Source of the DNA: Andrena cerasifolii
Taxonomy: Eukaryota > Arthropoda > Insecta > Hymenoptera > Andrenidae
Assembly: GCF_050908995.1 (NCBI RefSeq)
Contig: NC_135120.1
Span: forward strand, 7,763,433-7,827,432
DNA length: 64,000 nt
Direction: 5' to 3'
The position numbers were made by a program, and so were the translations under genes. Shown here one piece after another: positions 27,801 through 39,800 of this stretch (positions are counted from its first letter, which is position 1; every line of letters starts with the position of its first letter). The notes beneath the pieces are model-generated. The model made no database searches. It saw only the letters and a program-made list of their open reading frames with translations, and was not told the DNA's origin.

Positions 27801-30800
27801 TAACTAAAAAAATATTCAACCAATCGACTTGGCCTTGTGCACGGATATTTGTGAACATTTTCTTCATAGTACTAAGTTATTAGTATAATGATATTGTTTA
27901 AATAAATAACTTTTTTTCAGACATTTAAGGCAAAATTTCGTTGGAAACAGTGAACTTTTTATTCAAGAGGCCGCCATTTGTTCATTTTGCATCTTTTAAG
28001 TTTCAAATTTCTTCATTCTGTGCGTACACTCATAAACTAAAAGAAAATTGTTCGATTTTTGGTTTCAGATGAAACCAAAAGACGCTACGTTGCCCGCAGT
28101 GCAATAATTGCGTCGCCAACGGACTGGGCATAACTTTGTTATTTGCCGCTCTTTTTTAATATTTTTTTTTTTGTTATATACCTTAACCTGTTAATACAAT
28201 ATCCTGAAAGTTTCAGAAAGATCTATCAAATACTTTCTTTAAAAAAAATTCCCGAAAAATGCCTCGATTTTCATTTAGTTACACCAGGCTCCCCCCTTAA
28301 ACACGTTATTGATTTCTTCCTAAGCTAGTGCACGGCAAACTCTTGCAAATTAAAAGAGCCGAGTGCCAGGCTTCAAATTACCTCGCTACCATTCCGACTT
28401 TTGATTTACAACATCCATTTCCATCCTGTTGCTTATCGTCCCGTGAAATCAATTCTCCGCGAGATAACCGAGGAAATTATTTATCCTCGACGGAGAATTA
28501 ACGAGGAATACCAGCCTCTGAAGAATAATGTATGCCCGTAAAGGAATTAGCAGCGGGATAAAGAATCTCATTACGGCAAGTAGTGCAGACTCGTAAAAGT
28601 CTGGCGTCGAGGGGTCGTTGGTCCCTTCGTTCGAGCAGCCCCATTTTTATCGAAGGGTACGTTTCATTTGGCCCGCTGCTCCTCCATTGTTTTCTTTACC
28701 CGCGTAAACCAACAGATCATTAGGCGGGGTATCACTCGGCCGCCGGTGCAGGAAAGCGTGCATAATTCGAGGGCTGTCTGTCGGCGCGTCCATTCGCCCT
28801 AGTTTCCGTTCAACGGAGCCATCTCCGGCGAACGACGGGGAGGAGAGGCTTAAACGAAAATAATTCCACGGGGGAAGGGCTGGAGGCGACGAATGCGATT
28901 CCGAATCGAGCTTGACCGTTGAATGGAATTTTAAAGCGACCGCTGCCCCTACGATTGTTAATCTATTGAGGGAATTACAGTTGAATTCCGAAGCAGGGGG
29001 GTTGAAAAGAAATCGAGCTTGATTAACTTCTCCGCGTACGAGGGCTTCGAACCTTTATTATTTAAACAGCCACGAGGGGATTATTAAAAAAAAAGGGCTC
29101 TGCCCCGATCTCGCCTGACAACGCGGCGTATTTTCCTTTCATCGTGCAGGTGCGAAGGTACGCTCGCGGGATAAATTTTTTTCAACGACGGCTCGAGGAA
29201 AAGCGGTGGAAAGTGATTTCGCATGTACGCAGAGTTACGCGTGGAGGATTTGGAATTCCAAGTGTGATCGAAGGTTCTCCTCGTCTCTTTTATTCCGCGA
29301 TGGAAGCTCGTGATACTTATTGGGCATATCGGTGCCGCAAGTTTAGCTGGGGATCCTCTTCGAATGAATAGAAAAGATGCAATTGGAATCTGAATGTGGA
29401 AGGGTCTCTTAAATTTATTGTGCTAATGATGTTTAATTCAACATCATCTCGACGGTATAAGTGGACGTTCGGTGTACGCTTTGGTGCTTAGGACGTTGGA
29501 GGGACGAGCCCGGATCGAAATAGGGTTAAGGGATTGGAAGGATACGTCTCGTTTAGCTCGCAGCTATGCATTGGAAAACGCTTAAGGCTCCCCGCAAGAT
29601 GGTTAAGTGGCTAGATAAACGTTATCCTTTCGGGCAACGTGTCTTTGGTTTCGAAATAAAGCGCGCCTTCTGCGTGGGACGTCTGGAACTGTCCGCAATT
29701 TATGCGACACTTTATGGATACGATATCACGAAATTCTGCAACTCCGCCTGTTCGCCGATAAGTTCGTTCTTTCGCAGGGAAAAGCTTGGTAGATACTAAA
29801 AGATTCCAAGAAGAAGCCCTGATTATCATTAATTAAATTGTCTCAATGAAATTATGGTCCCCCCATCAGACTTTCTCCAAAACCGATACGAAGCAAATGC
29901 ACTCGAAGAGGTTCCTAACTCCACGTGACCAATGAAACATCGCTGCAACGAACAGCTATTACAATCACTTCTTAGGTAGATAAAAACAAGCTTTATCCAC
30001 AGACGAGGTATAGGATAGATCTATCACCTTATGGATGTTCGTGTCGCCACCCAAACTGTATTACTGACCCATACTTTGGTCCATAACTGAGGGGGAGAAA
30101 CAAGTATGTCACTCATATTTCTCTAAATATTCCCGCAACTATTCACTTACACCAAGCTCAACTAAAATGTATTAATACATTATAAATAATGCTTTATGAT
30201 ACGTATAAGCATTAACATTAATGTATCGAACGATTAAACATTCAGAATAAAAGAGAATTCATTCGGCGTAGAAAATCAGTTGCAAATCCAAGGCGAAATG
30301 TTACTAATTGCTTGATATCTCGAGTTCTAGCGATCATAGTTAATAATAATTTGTACTGGGCGGTTAGTGTAAATGTTGTTAATATTATTTGTCATAGGAG
30401 TAGCCACTGGAATGGATATTTTAGCAGAAAATCCATTTTTGCCGAAGAATTCGTTGGATTTCGCAATTGTAACTAACCGGCGACCTTGTTTTGATCGGGG
30501 TACATCGTTTCTCGAAGTTTAGATAGGGAGCTCACGGAGCTCCATGTACTCAGTCGTCGTCGGTCCTCCGAGCCTGGAGGACTTCTGGGGACCTTGGAGC
30601 TGCCAAGCCACGTGGACCTGCTGGACTTCCTGGACTTCCTGGACTTCCTGCACTTCCTGGGGACCTGGTCAGGGTTTCAACCCGGGTCCATCCCCCTCCC
30701 CCCCCGAAGCTGCCGAGCCACCTGCAGAGGCGGATTCAGGAGCTTTTCTTGGAGGGGGCGAATTATGTAAAAAGTACATAAGTACATTTTTGAACCCTCT

Positions 30801-33800
30801 TTTACAAGATTTAAAATTTGCTTGTAACTTATATTTTAATATCTCTATCTGATACTATAGCCTAAATAATTAAATTCACAATAATTATTTATACAGAATA
30901 ATACACAATTTCATAATATTTTTATATTTTATTACGCTTGGAGGGGGAGGGGGCGTTAGGGGCGATATATATGTATGAAATTCGGGAATGAAAGTTTTAG
31001 TATCGCGTTTTAAACATTTTAAACTATTTTTCTTTAATTTCACAATCATTCGAGATGCTTAATGTTTTGGATACAAGTTACGCTTCTCAAGTTTAAATAT
31101 TTCATATGAGTTTTATGAATCTTCTCTTATTAATAGTTATTACATTCGAGTCATTAGATTTTCTGAATAAAACATAAATAGGCAGTCTCTCTACGGGCCT
31201 CGAAACGCTGCGACCTCCTCGTAGCGAGACCTGGTAATTGGTGAGAACAGAGCCGATGCGATTGCTGCGATTGTCAAATATCCTAAATAAGTAGTTAGAT
31301 ACGAGAATTTCTTTAAATAGTAATACTTTGATACAATGTAAAAATAAATGTAACTCGAAATGTTTGAATAAATCATTCCTTCCCTTCCTTCCACATATAT
31401 AAATATATAAAATAAAGATATGTGGAATTCTCAAGATACGTGAAATAATGGAGTTCAGTAACGACGTTCACCAAAGTCGGAGGACGGATCGGACGGATGA
31501 ACATTTAAAATGCCATGGTATACCTATCTTAATGTATTATTTCCATCGATTACTGGAGTATGTGGGAGGTCTTTCATCAAGATTCTACTGCAATACACTA
31601 ACAATAAGTATCTGAAAGACTTTTTTGAAAACACTCTACACGAGTCCGATCACATTTTCCCAATATTGAAAGACATATAGGTATACATAGAAAGAGCAGG
31701 GTGCACGGCTGCAGCTGCGAAAAGTACTTATTTTGCAATGGACATTGCGATATAGAATTATTTTCAATTTCCATGAGAAACAGTTGAGGTCGACAGCAAC
31801 CTCTACTAATGTGACAAAATTGACGAGAGCTGTAAGCTGGCAGTTGAACTTTAACCACGGCAGCGATCGGATCAGTGAATGTTCCTGCATATTATTTCGT
31901 GATTTCTCGATTCACGCATCAATTTCATCGATTACTGGAATATGTGGGAGGTCGTTCATCAAGATTCTACTGCAATACACTAACAATAAGTATCTGGAAG
32001 ACTTTTTTGGAAACATTACTCGAGTCCGATCACATCTTCCCAATATTGAAAGACATACAGGTAAGTACACATAAAAAAAAGCAGGGTGCATGGCTGCAGC
32101 TGCGAAAGGTATAAGTGTGGAATCAGCATTGCTACGTAAAATTATTTCTGGCCTTGACGAATTTCTAGTTAGCTGGGAGTCGGTCGAGCACCACAACACC
32201 GCCAACAACCCCTACCAAAGTCATAACATTGCCAACCGGCGTAACCTTTCAGTTCGACTTTACTCGCGACGGTGATCGGAACAGTGAATGTGCCTGAATA
32301 TTATTTCGTGATTTCTCGATTCGTGCATCAATTTCATCGATTACTGGACTATGTGGGAGATCGTTCAACGAGATTCCAGTACATTACACTCAGTACCTAG
32401 AGGACTATTTTGGAAACGCTTTACTCGAGTCCGAACACATCTTCCCACTGTTGAGATATGTTTAAAAACATGAAGTGCTTTTGTAATCGTGTGCAATGCG
32501 ATTGTAGAATCAGTGCTTATTTCGCGATAAAGTATTCGATAGTGCACAGTGGCCCTGCGTATTAGTAATGCGAACGCGAACGTAAAGTCAGTGTTTTAAC
32601 GCATCTAGAATTAATTCAGAGCACCAGTGCTCCTATTGCTTTTTCATCGCGAAAGTAATGTGACATATTTGGAAGTGTGACACATTCTATGGGGTACTGA
32701 CCCTGCAACTGCTGGACATTCGCCTGCAGATCGAATAGCTACTGCTAAAAGGGGATGCTTGTCAGTGAGACTATTTTCAACGAACGGTGAGTGATACTTT
32801 TTCATTCTTTGAATTTTTCTGTATGCTATCGAACATAATGATTACTGTAGCGAGCATAGTGACCACGAATACGTACTTAGTACTCGCGAATAGTAAAATT
32901 AAATGCGTGTACTTCCAAATGTTTAATATACGTAGAAAAATACAATGAATAAATTTTAAATTCGCGATAGGAGTTTTAATATCGCGTTTCAAACATTCTA
33001 AACTTCTTTTCTTTAATTTCACAATCATTCCGGATGCTTAATGTATCGAATACGAGTTACATTTCTGAAGTTGAACTCTTTCGTGTGAGGTTTTTCAAAT
33101 CTTCTCTCTTAACAGTAATTACATTCGAGTCATTAGATTCTCTTAATAAACAATGACAGTCATTGTTGGTACTACTTGGTTATTATGCTCGCTAGTTTTG
33201 CTTGCCCGTTGCATGTGCTAAATATTAAGACACACTAGTAGTAATATTACGAGAAATCAAAAATTGCCACTCTTACCGCCTGATATCTCGACCTCAAATG
33301 GTCCCTTTGTAAAATAATAGTATAATAATAAATGACTGCCGCCAAAGTGGCTGCTATATGAACTTAAATTTCTTTCTCCCTTGCATAAAAATAACTTTAA
33401 GCCACTAAACCTACAAATTTTATACATCGCGGAAGAACTTGCACATGTGCTTAGTTTTAACTAGCCATAGTCCTAGCATTAAGTTTTAATTTAAGAACTT
33501 TAGTCGTAAGAATTTTTCCAAATTTTCAAAAATGCATTGGTCGAATATGGACCAGAAATATTTCGTAGAAATGGGTCACTTTCGTAGGTACCTCCGCGTT
33601 GGTGTGCCTGGACTTGGTAACGTTTTCCAATGCATTGCGTCTTGCAAAACGTTATCAAGCTGAAGCCTACGATCTAGTTTAAGGGTCCAGATCGAGCGAA
33701 ACTTACATTCGGTGAGTTTGGTTCGGTCTGGACATCTATTCAGAAATGCACTTGCGTACTTCGAGCGATAAGCTTTTGTTCCGCCTCGTTCTTTTTAAAT

Positions 33801-36800
33801 ATAAGAGTGCCAAACACACCCTTCTAGAAATACAATTCGCCTTCGATCACTGATTTCGATTTCGCGCATGGTGTTCTCGCCCTTCATAGGCCGGCTGTGC
33901 TGGGTACAACTTATTACGGCTTTGCACAGAGGACCATTGTTAGACGAAGATGTGCGACGGTTCTCGTTCTCGGTCACGCTCGCCATGGCTGTGTAAAGTC
34001 GTGATATGGAGCATGCCATGTAGAAACGAAATTTCGGTGGATCGAGGGTGAATGTTCGCGTCGCGCCGCGTCTTTCGGTCCTTTAGTCGTTTAGTCTCTT
34101 TTGCAATCTCAATCGGGAGATTCTTAGCATTCGCATATCCCTCGAAAGTTACGCAAGTGCATATTTGCAATAGATTATGCCACTAGGGCTCATTGTAAAG
34201 AGTGCGATAGGCTAGATTTAAGGGTAGAGGTACGCTTGCTTGTTGAGAGTGACGCCTTTTACCTTTGCTTTTGCTTACAATTAGCTTCACCGTGCACCGT
34301 GTCGTTTCGCATTCAGTATACTTTTATAGACTTGTCACAGTGTATTTTCTATTTCCTACTTTAAATTCTCATTTCCTTTTTTTCCGGAAATATAATTCGC
34401 TCTCGAGAGAGATCTTGAATTAGCACAAGATGCTCGGGCACGATACACTCGCCTGTGCAAATTGTCGGCTTTGTGGTGGGAGCGCGTATTGCAGCTGCAT
34501 GTGATTTAATTGTGAGGCGGGCTGCTGTGAGTCTGACCCCTCAGGCGCGGCCCCTAGTGGGGAACTCCCGTTAATGGGGGGCTGGATGAATGGTGGTCGC
34601 GTATTAGCGTTTTGTCTGTGCAACTGCAATGCGTGAGTGTATCGAGCAGCTCGAGATCTCTCGCGACGGCGAATCCGTGTCCGTTTTTCAATTCTTTTTC
34701 TATCTCTGCAATGAGATACTTAGCGTCTATTTGTCACTTGAAACCAGTGCAAGTGTGCCTCTAAAATATGCGAAAGAAATTGTAATGGCATATGTGTAGA
34801 AAGATCGACGAGAACCTCTCGTCTATCTTTCTTACGCGCGCATGCTAACCCTTTGGACTTTAAAGTAAAGTCTTTGGAAATAATTTTAGTAGTTTTTTAC
34901 CTTATACCGCAATCACAGTCCAAAGGGTTAGTATAACGAAGTATAGTGTATATGTGTGCTGCGAAACTTAGAAAATTTAGCCAGGCAAGTCTAGTTTCAA
35001 GCGCATCATCGAAACATTCGCCGAGGGATTCGCCGAGGTTTTCTCTGGTGAATTCTTTAATAAAGAATTCACTAAGAGATTCGTTGCTAGTTTCAGGGAA
35101 GAATTAGATCTGGGTTAGGGTTTACTAACACTTTAGAGTAGAATTGGAATTTTTCTGGCATTCCATGCCATTAGCGCCTGATGAGGCTGCTTCTATTTCC
35201 TTTTACAATTCGGAATTATCATGCGCCTAAACAGGCTGCTGTATTTTTTAATTAACATTAAAAAGGATGAGACCTGATGATGGTACATTAGAATTAAAAA
35301 GCATTAGGCGCCCAAAAAGGCTACTCCTTCCATACATTAAGATTGAAAAACCTTAAACGCCCGAAGAGGCCACTCCTTTTTTCTATCAGACAGAATCAGA
35401 ATTCATTGAGCGCCCAATGTGGCTGCTGGAAATTTTTCTCAAAGTCTGAATTGCGTGACACCTTGCAATTTAAAGGAAATTTTTTCGAACTTGTTTAAAT
35501 ACAAATTGTCTGTTTCAGTTATAGTGTTTGTGATCGCCCGTAATGCGATCGTAGAGTCAGTGTTTTTGCGCAAGTAAAGCTAGTCGAGAGCACCGGTGCT
35601 CTAATAACTTTTTCACCGCGAAGTAGAGTCATGCACGAGTCCAACTGCAGCTGCAGCGTTGAGAGCTAAGCTGGGGCTGAGTTGAGGGGTGCTCGTCTGA
35701 GAGCTGCTGGTCAGAGGGATGCTGGTCAGACGGGTGGTGATCAGAGGGGAGCTGGTCTCAGGATTGCTGGTCAGAGGGTTACGAGTTTGCAGAGATGCAG
35801 TACCGATGATGACAGCGAACGATGAGTCATTTTATATTTCTTTGAATGGGGGTGCATGTAGTACAGCTACTTAGCTCTTTCGATTCTGGCCGTTCCAACA
35901 CAAATGCACGACATGCAGAGGCCCTTTTCACATGGTCGGTATTCGTTTGGGGAACTCTTAAGCAATATTTCGCGAATATGGTCTAGGGCGTCTAGGCAGT
36001 AGCCTTATGGCGTGGTCCTTTTCTAAACCATATTCACGAAATATCATAGAAATGTTCCCGAAACTAATCCCAATTATATAAGATGCGCCACTAAACGTTA
36101 TGCATGTGTGTTCGAAAGAGCAGCATCGATTGAGCTGACCATACAAGGTACTCGTAGATAGTGACATGCATGTGTCTGTCTCAAAATAAATAAAAAAATA
36201 AATCAATACAATTGTTGCTCGCGATTCTTACAATTTTATATCGATTAATAATAATTCGTAAAATAATCGGATCGATCGAGTCAAGTAGAGTCCCCGCGAA
36301 ATTTTTTTAAATGTGTTTCAATGAAACTAGTCTTCCTAGCAATCTTGCATTCTAGCAAGATCTTTTATGGTCGCCGGTAATGCGATCGTAGAGTCGACGC
36401 TTTTTTCGCGTCCATATATTTTCAAGAGCGCCGCGGCTCTTGTGTAGAGTTGTATTACCGCAAATTTATAGTAAAGTTTTTGCGGATCTATGATTTATAC
36501 AGAGCACGGGAGCTCGTGTTGATTTTTCGTCGCGAAAGTAAAATCAACCTTTTGCGTATCGGAAATTTGTCCAGAGCACCGGTGCTCTAATTGCTTTTTC
36601 ATCGCGAAAGTAGAGTCAAATTTTCGATTAGCTTCAATTTTCAGCTCAGCTCTGTGCTTGGTATTCTAGGTCCTAGAAAGGACCTAGCTTGTGGGCCCTA
36701 GAGAGGGCCCAGAACAGGGGCCCTAAAGAGGGCCTTCGGCATAGGCCCTAGAGAGGGTCCTAGTCATGGGCCCTAGAGAGGGCCTAGCTCGTGGGCCCTA

Positions 36801-39800
36801 GAGAGGGCCTTCGGCATAGGCCCTAGAGAGGGTCCTAGTCATGGGCCCTAGAGAGGGCCTAGCTCGTGGGCCCTAGAGAGGGCCTAGAATTATGCTAGCT
36901 TGGTAGCTAGCTAAGATGTACTTGCATGCATGCCGTAGAATGTAGTAGAATACGAGTACCTTGTATAAGTGGGTCGTAATCTTTGTGCGTGCATTTTGGA
37001 AGGAAAAGCATCATACCTAAGGTACGCAATGCATTTGGTAGGATAAGCTTCCTACATAATGCATGCAAAAAGACCTTACCCAACAAAAACACATTCAGAA
37101 ACTAAGGAATGTGAAATAGATGAAATGTGCGCGTTTAATAAACAGAAGCGCTAAAAGTTGCTGTTTAAATATAAATTGTCGGTTTCAGTTATAGTGTTTG
37201 TGATCGCCCGTAATGCGATCGTAGAGTCAGTGTTTTTGCGCAAGTAAAGCTAGTCGAGAGCACCGGTGCTCTAATAATTTTTTCACCGCGAAGTAGAGTC
37301 ATGCACGAGTCCAACTGCAGCTGCAGCGTTGAGAGCTAAGCTGGGGCTGAGTTGAGGGGTGCTCGTCTGAGAGCTGCTGGTCAGAGGGATGCTGGTCAGA
37401 CGGGTGGTGATCAGAGGGGAGCTGGTCTCAGGGATGCTGGTCAGAGGGGAGCTGGTCTCAGGGATGCTGGTCAGAGGGTTACGAGTTTGCAGAGATGCAG
37501 TACCGATGATGACAGCGAACGATGAGTCATTTTATATTTCTTTGAATGGGGGTGCATGTAGTACAGCTACTTAGCTCTATCGATTCTGGCCGTTCCAACA
37601 CAAATGCACGACATGCAGAGGCCCTTTTCACATGGTCGGTATTCGTTTGGAGAACTCTTATGCAATATTTCGCGAATATGGTCTAGGACGCCTAGGCAGT
37701 AGCCTTATGGCGTGGCTCTTTTCTAAACCATATTCACGAAATATCATAGAAATGTTCCCGAAACTAATGCCAATCATATAAGATGCACCACAAAACGTTG
37801 TGCATGTGTGTTCGAAAGAGCAGCATCGATTGAGCTGACCATACAAGGTACTCGTAGATAGTGACATGCATGTGTCTGTCTCAAAATAAAAAATAAATAA
37901 ATCAATACAATTGTTGCTCGCGATTTTTACAATTTTATATCGATTAATAATAATTCGTAAAATAATCGGATCGATCGAATCAAGTAGAGTCACCGCGAAA
38001 TTTTTTGAAATGGTTCTCAATGAAATTAGTCTTCCTAGCAATCTTGCATTCTAGCAAGATCTTTTATGGTCGCCGGTAATGCGATCGTAGAGTCCATGCT
38101 TTTTTTCACTTCCATATATTTTCAAAAGCGCCGCGGCTCTTCTGTAGAGTTGTATTACCGCGAATTTAGAGTCAAATTTTTGCGGATCTATGATTTATGC
38201 AGAGCACGGAAGCTTTTGTTGCTTTATCGTCGCGAAAGTAGAATCAACCTTTTGCGTATCGAAAGTTTGTCCAGAGCACCGGTGCTCTAATTGCTTTTTC
38301 ATCGCGAAAGTAGAGTCAAATTTTCGATTAGCTTCAATTTTCAGCTCAGCCCTGTCCTTGGTACTTTAGGCCCTAGAAAGGACCTAGCTTGTGGGCCCTA
38401 GAGAGGACCTAGCTCGTGGACCCTAGAGAGGGCCCAGAACAGGGCCCTAGAGAGGGCCTTCGGCATAGGCCCTATAGAGGGTCCTAGTCATGGGCCCTAG
38501 AGAGGGCCTAGTTCGTGGGCCCTAGAGAGGGCCTAGTTCGTGGGCCCTAGAGAGGGCCTAGAATTATGCTAGCTTGGTAGCTAGGTAAGATGTACTTGCA
38601 TGCATGCCGTAGAATGTAGTAGAATACGAGTACCTTGTATAAGTGGGTCGTAATCTTTGTGCGTGCGTTTTGGAAGGAAAAGCATCATACCTAATGCACG
38701 CAATACATTTGGTACGATAAGCTTCCTACATAATGCACGCAAAAAGACCTTACCCAACGAAAACACATTCAGAAACTAAGGAATGTGAAATAGATGAAAT
38801 GTGCGCGTTTAATAAACAAGAGCGCTAAAAGTTGCTGCTCTTTTTTCGAAGTAGAGTCAACCCTATCTTATTAACCCTTTGGTCGCTAAATTAAATGCTT
38901 TTGCCAGAATGTCAGTAGTCTGTTCACTCTGACGTCGCAATCAGAGTTCAAAGGGTTAATATATTCGCGCGAAATTTCCAGCGAATCATCGGGCGAGTCG
39001 TCGAGGGATGCGTGCGTTTAGATTTAATTAAGAGAATTGTAAGGATGTATGAGAGAGTGCAGAGAGATCGACGATAATCGTCAGTCTATCTCTCTTTCGA
39101 TTTCGCTTTCGCGTTCGCGGTTGTCATTAACAGTAGAGTTAAATCATCGTTTCCCTCATTGTAAGCATGCATTGCGAGCAATGAAGGACGCGATGAGTTT
39201 ATTGAAATGGAGGGTGGATGGGATTGGTGTTTGTTTCGGGATGGGTCACTTTCGTAGGTACCTCCGCGTTGGTGTGCCCGGTTCCTTGGTAACGTTTCTC
39301 AAGCATTGCGACTTGCAAAACGATATCAAGCTAAAGCCTACGATCTAGTTTAAGGGTCCAGATCGAGCCAAACTTACATTCAGTGAGTTTGGCTCGGTCT
39401 AGATATCTAATCAGAATTTTATTCTCTTTCAGGTAAGTATTTCTTCGATGGTTTTACATGACTCGTTCCCTGTCATGCGTCTTATCGATGTTTCCATTCT
39501 CTCGTCTCCTTTATGTACCTCTACGATGGGTTTTCATGATTTATTCTATTTCATGCATTTCTTCGAGCGTTTTGAACTGTGTACGTCCTTGGCGAGGTAT
39601 TCCACGATACATCTTGATAGCATGGTTTCCACAAATAATGTTGTTGTTTATATAAATTTTTATGTTAAATAAATTTGTTTTGCGTTGAATAAACCTGAAT
39701 AGGACAGCAAGGTTAAAACGCGCATGTGTTCTTGTTTTGTTGTGATCCTTCTTTCTCGGTCGTTGCACGGAATACGTAACGTTTATAAAACGATCTTTAA

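Larger units (their letters stand above)
35493..37162. repeat. 1.67-kb tandem unit 1 of the hairpin locus
   Basis: Repeated immediately downstream at 37163-38837 with very high similarity. From left to right it holds a GATCGCCCGTAATGCGATC hairpin, the palindrome AGAGCACCGGTGCTCT, a GCTGGTCAGAGGG short repeat, an 80-nt hairpin (35965-36044), further palindromes, and the GGGCCC hairpin array. No frame longer than 82 codons occurs, and those frames differ between units. Confidence 0.93.
37163..38837. repeat. 1.67-kb tandem unit 2 of the hairpin locus
   Basis: Same order of parts as unit 1, with small indels: an extra GGGAGCTGGTCTCAGGGATG block near 37440 and a differently arranged GGGCCC array. 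Both units end with TTTAATAAAC and AAAAGTTGCTG. Confidence 0.93.

Noticed and set aside
30544..30852. Possible collagen-like coding sequence (GSP repeats on the minus strand)
   Set aside because: Only about four 9-bp repeats; the Gly-X-Y pattern fails on both sides and no splice-compatible continuation is seen.
34420..34629. Glutamine/proline-rich 69-codon minus-strand frame
   Set aside because: Has a protein-like look but no recognisable domain, no partner exons and no support from the duplicated copy.
33571..39416. LTR retrotransposon interpretation of the 175-bp direct repeats
   Set aside because: No gag, protease, reverse transcriptase or integrase between them, no clear TG..CA ends or primer-binding site. 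Kept only as an alternative.
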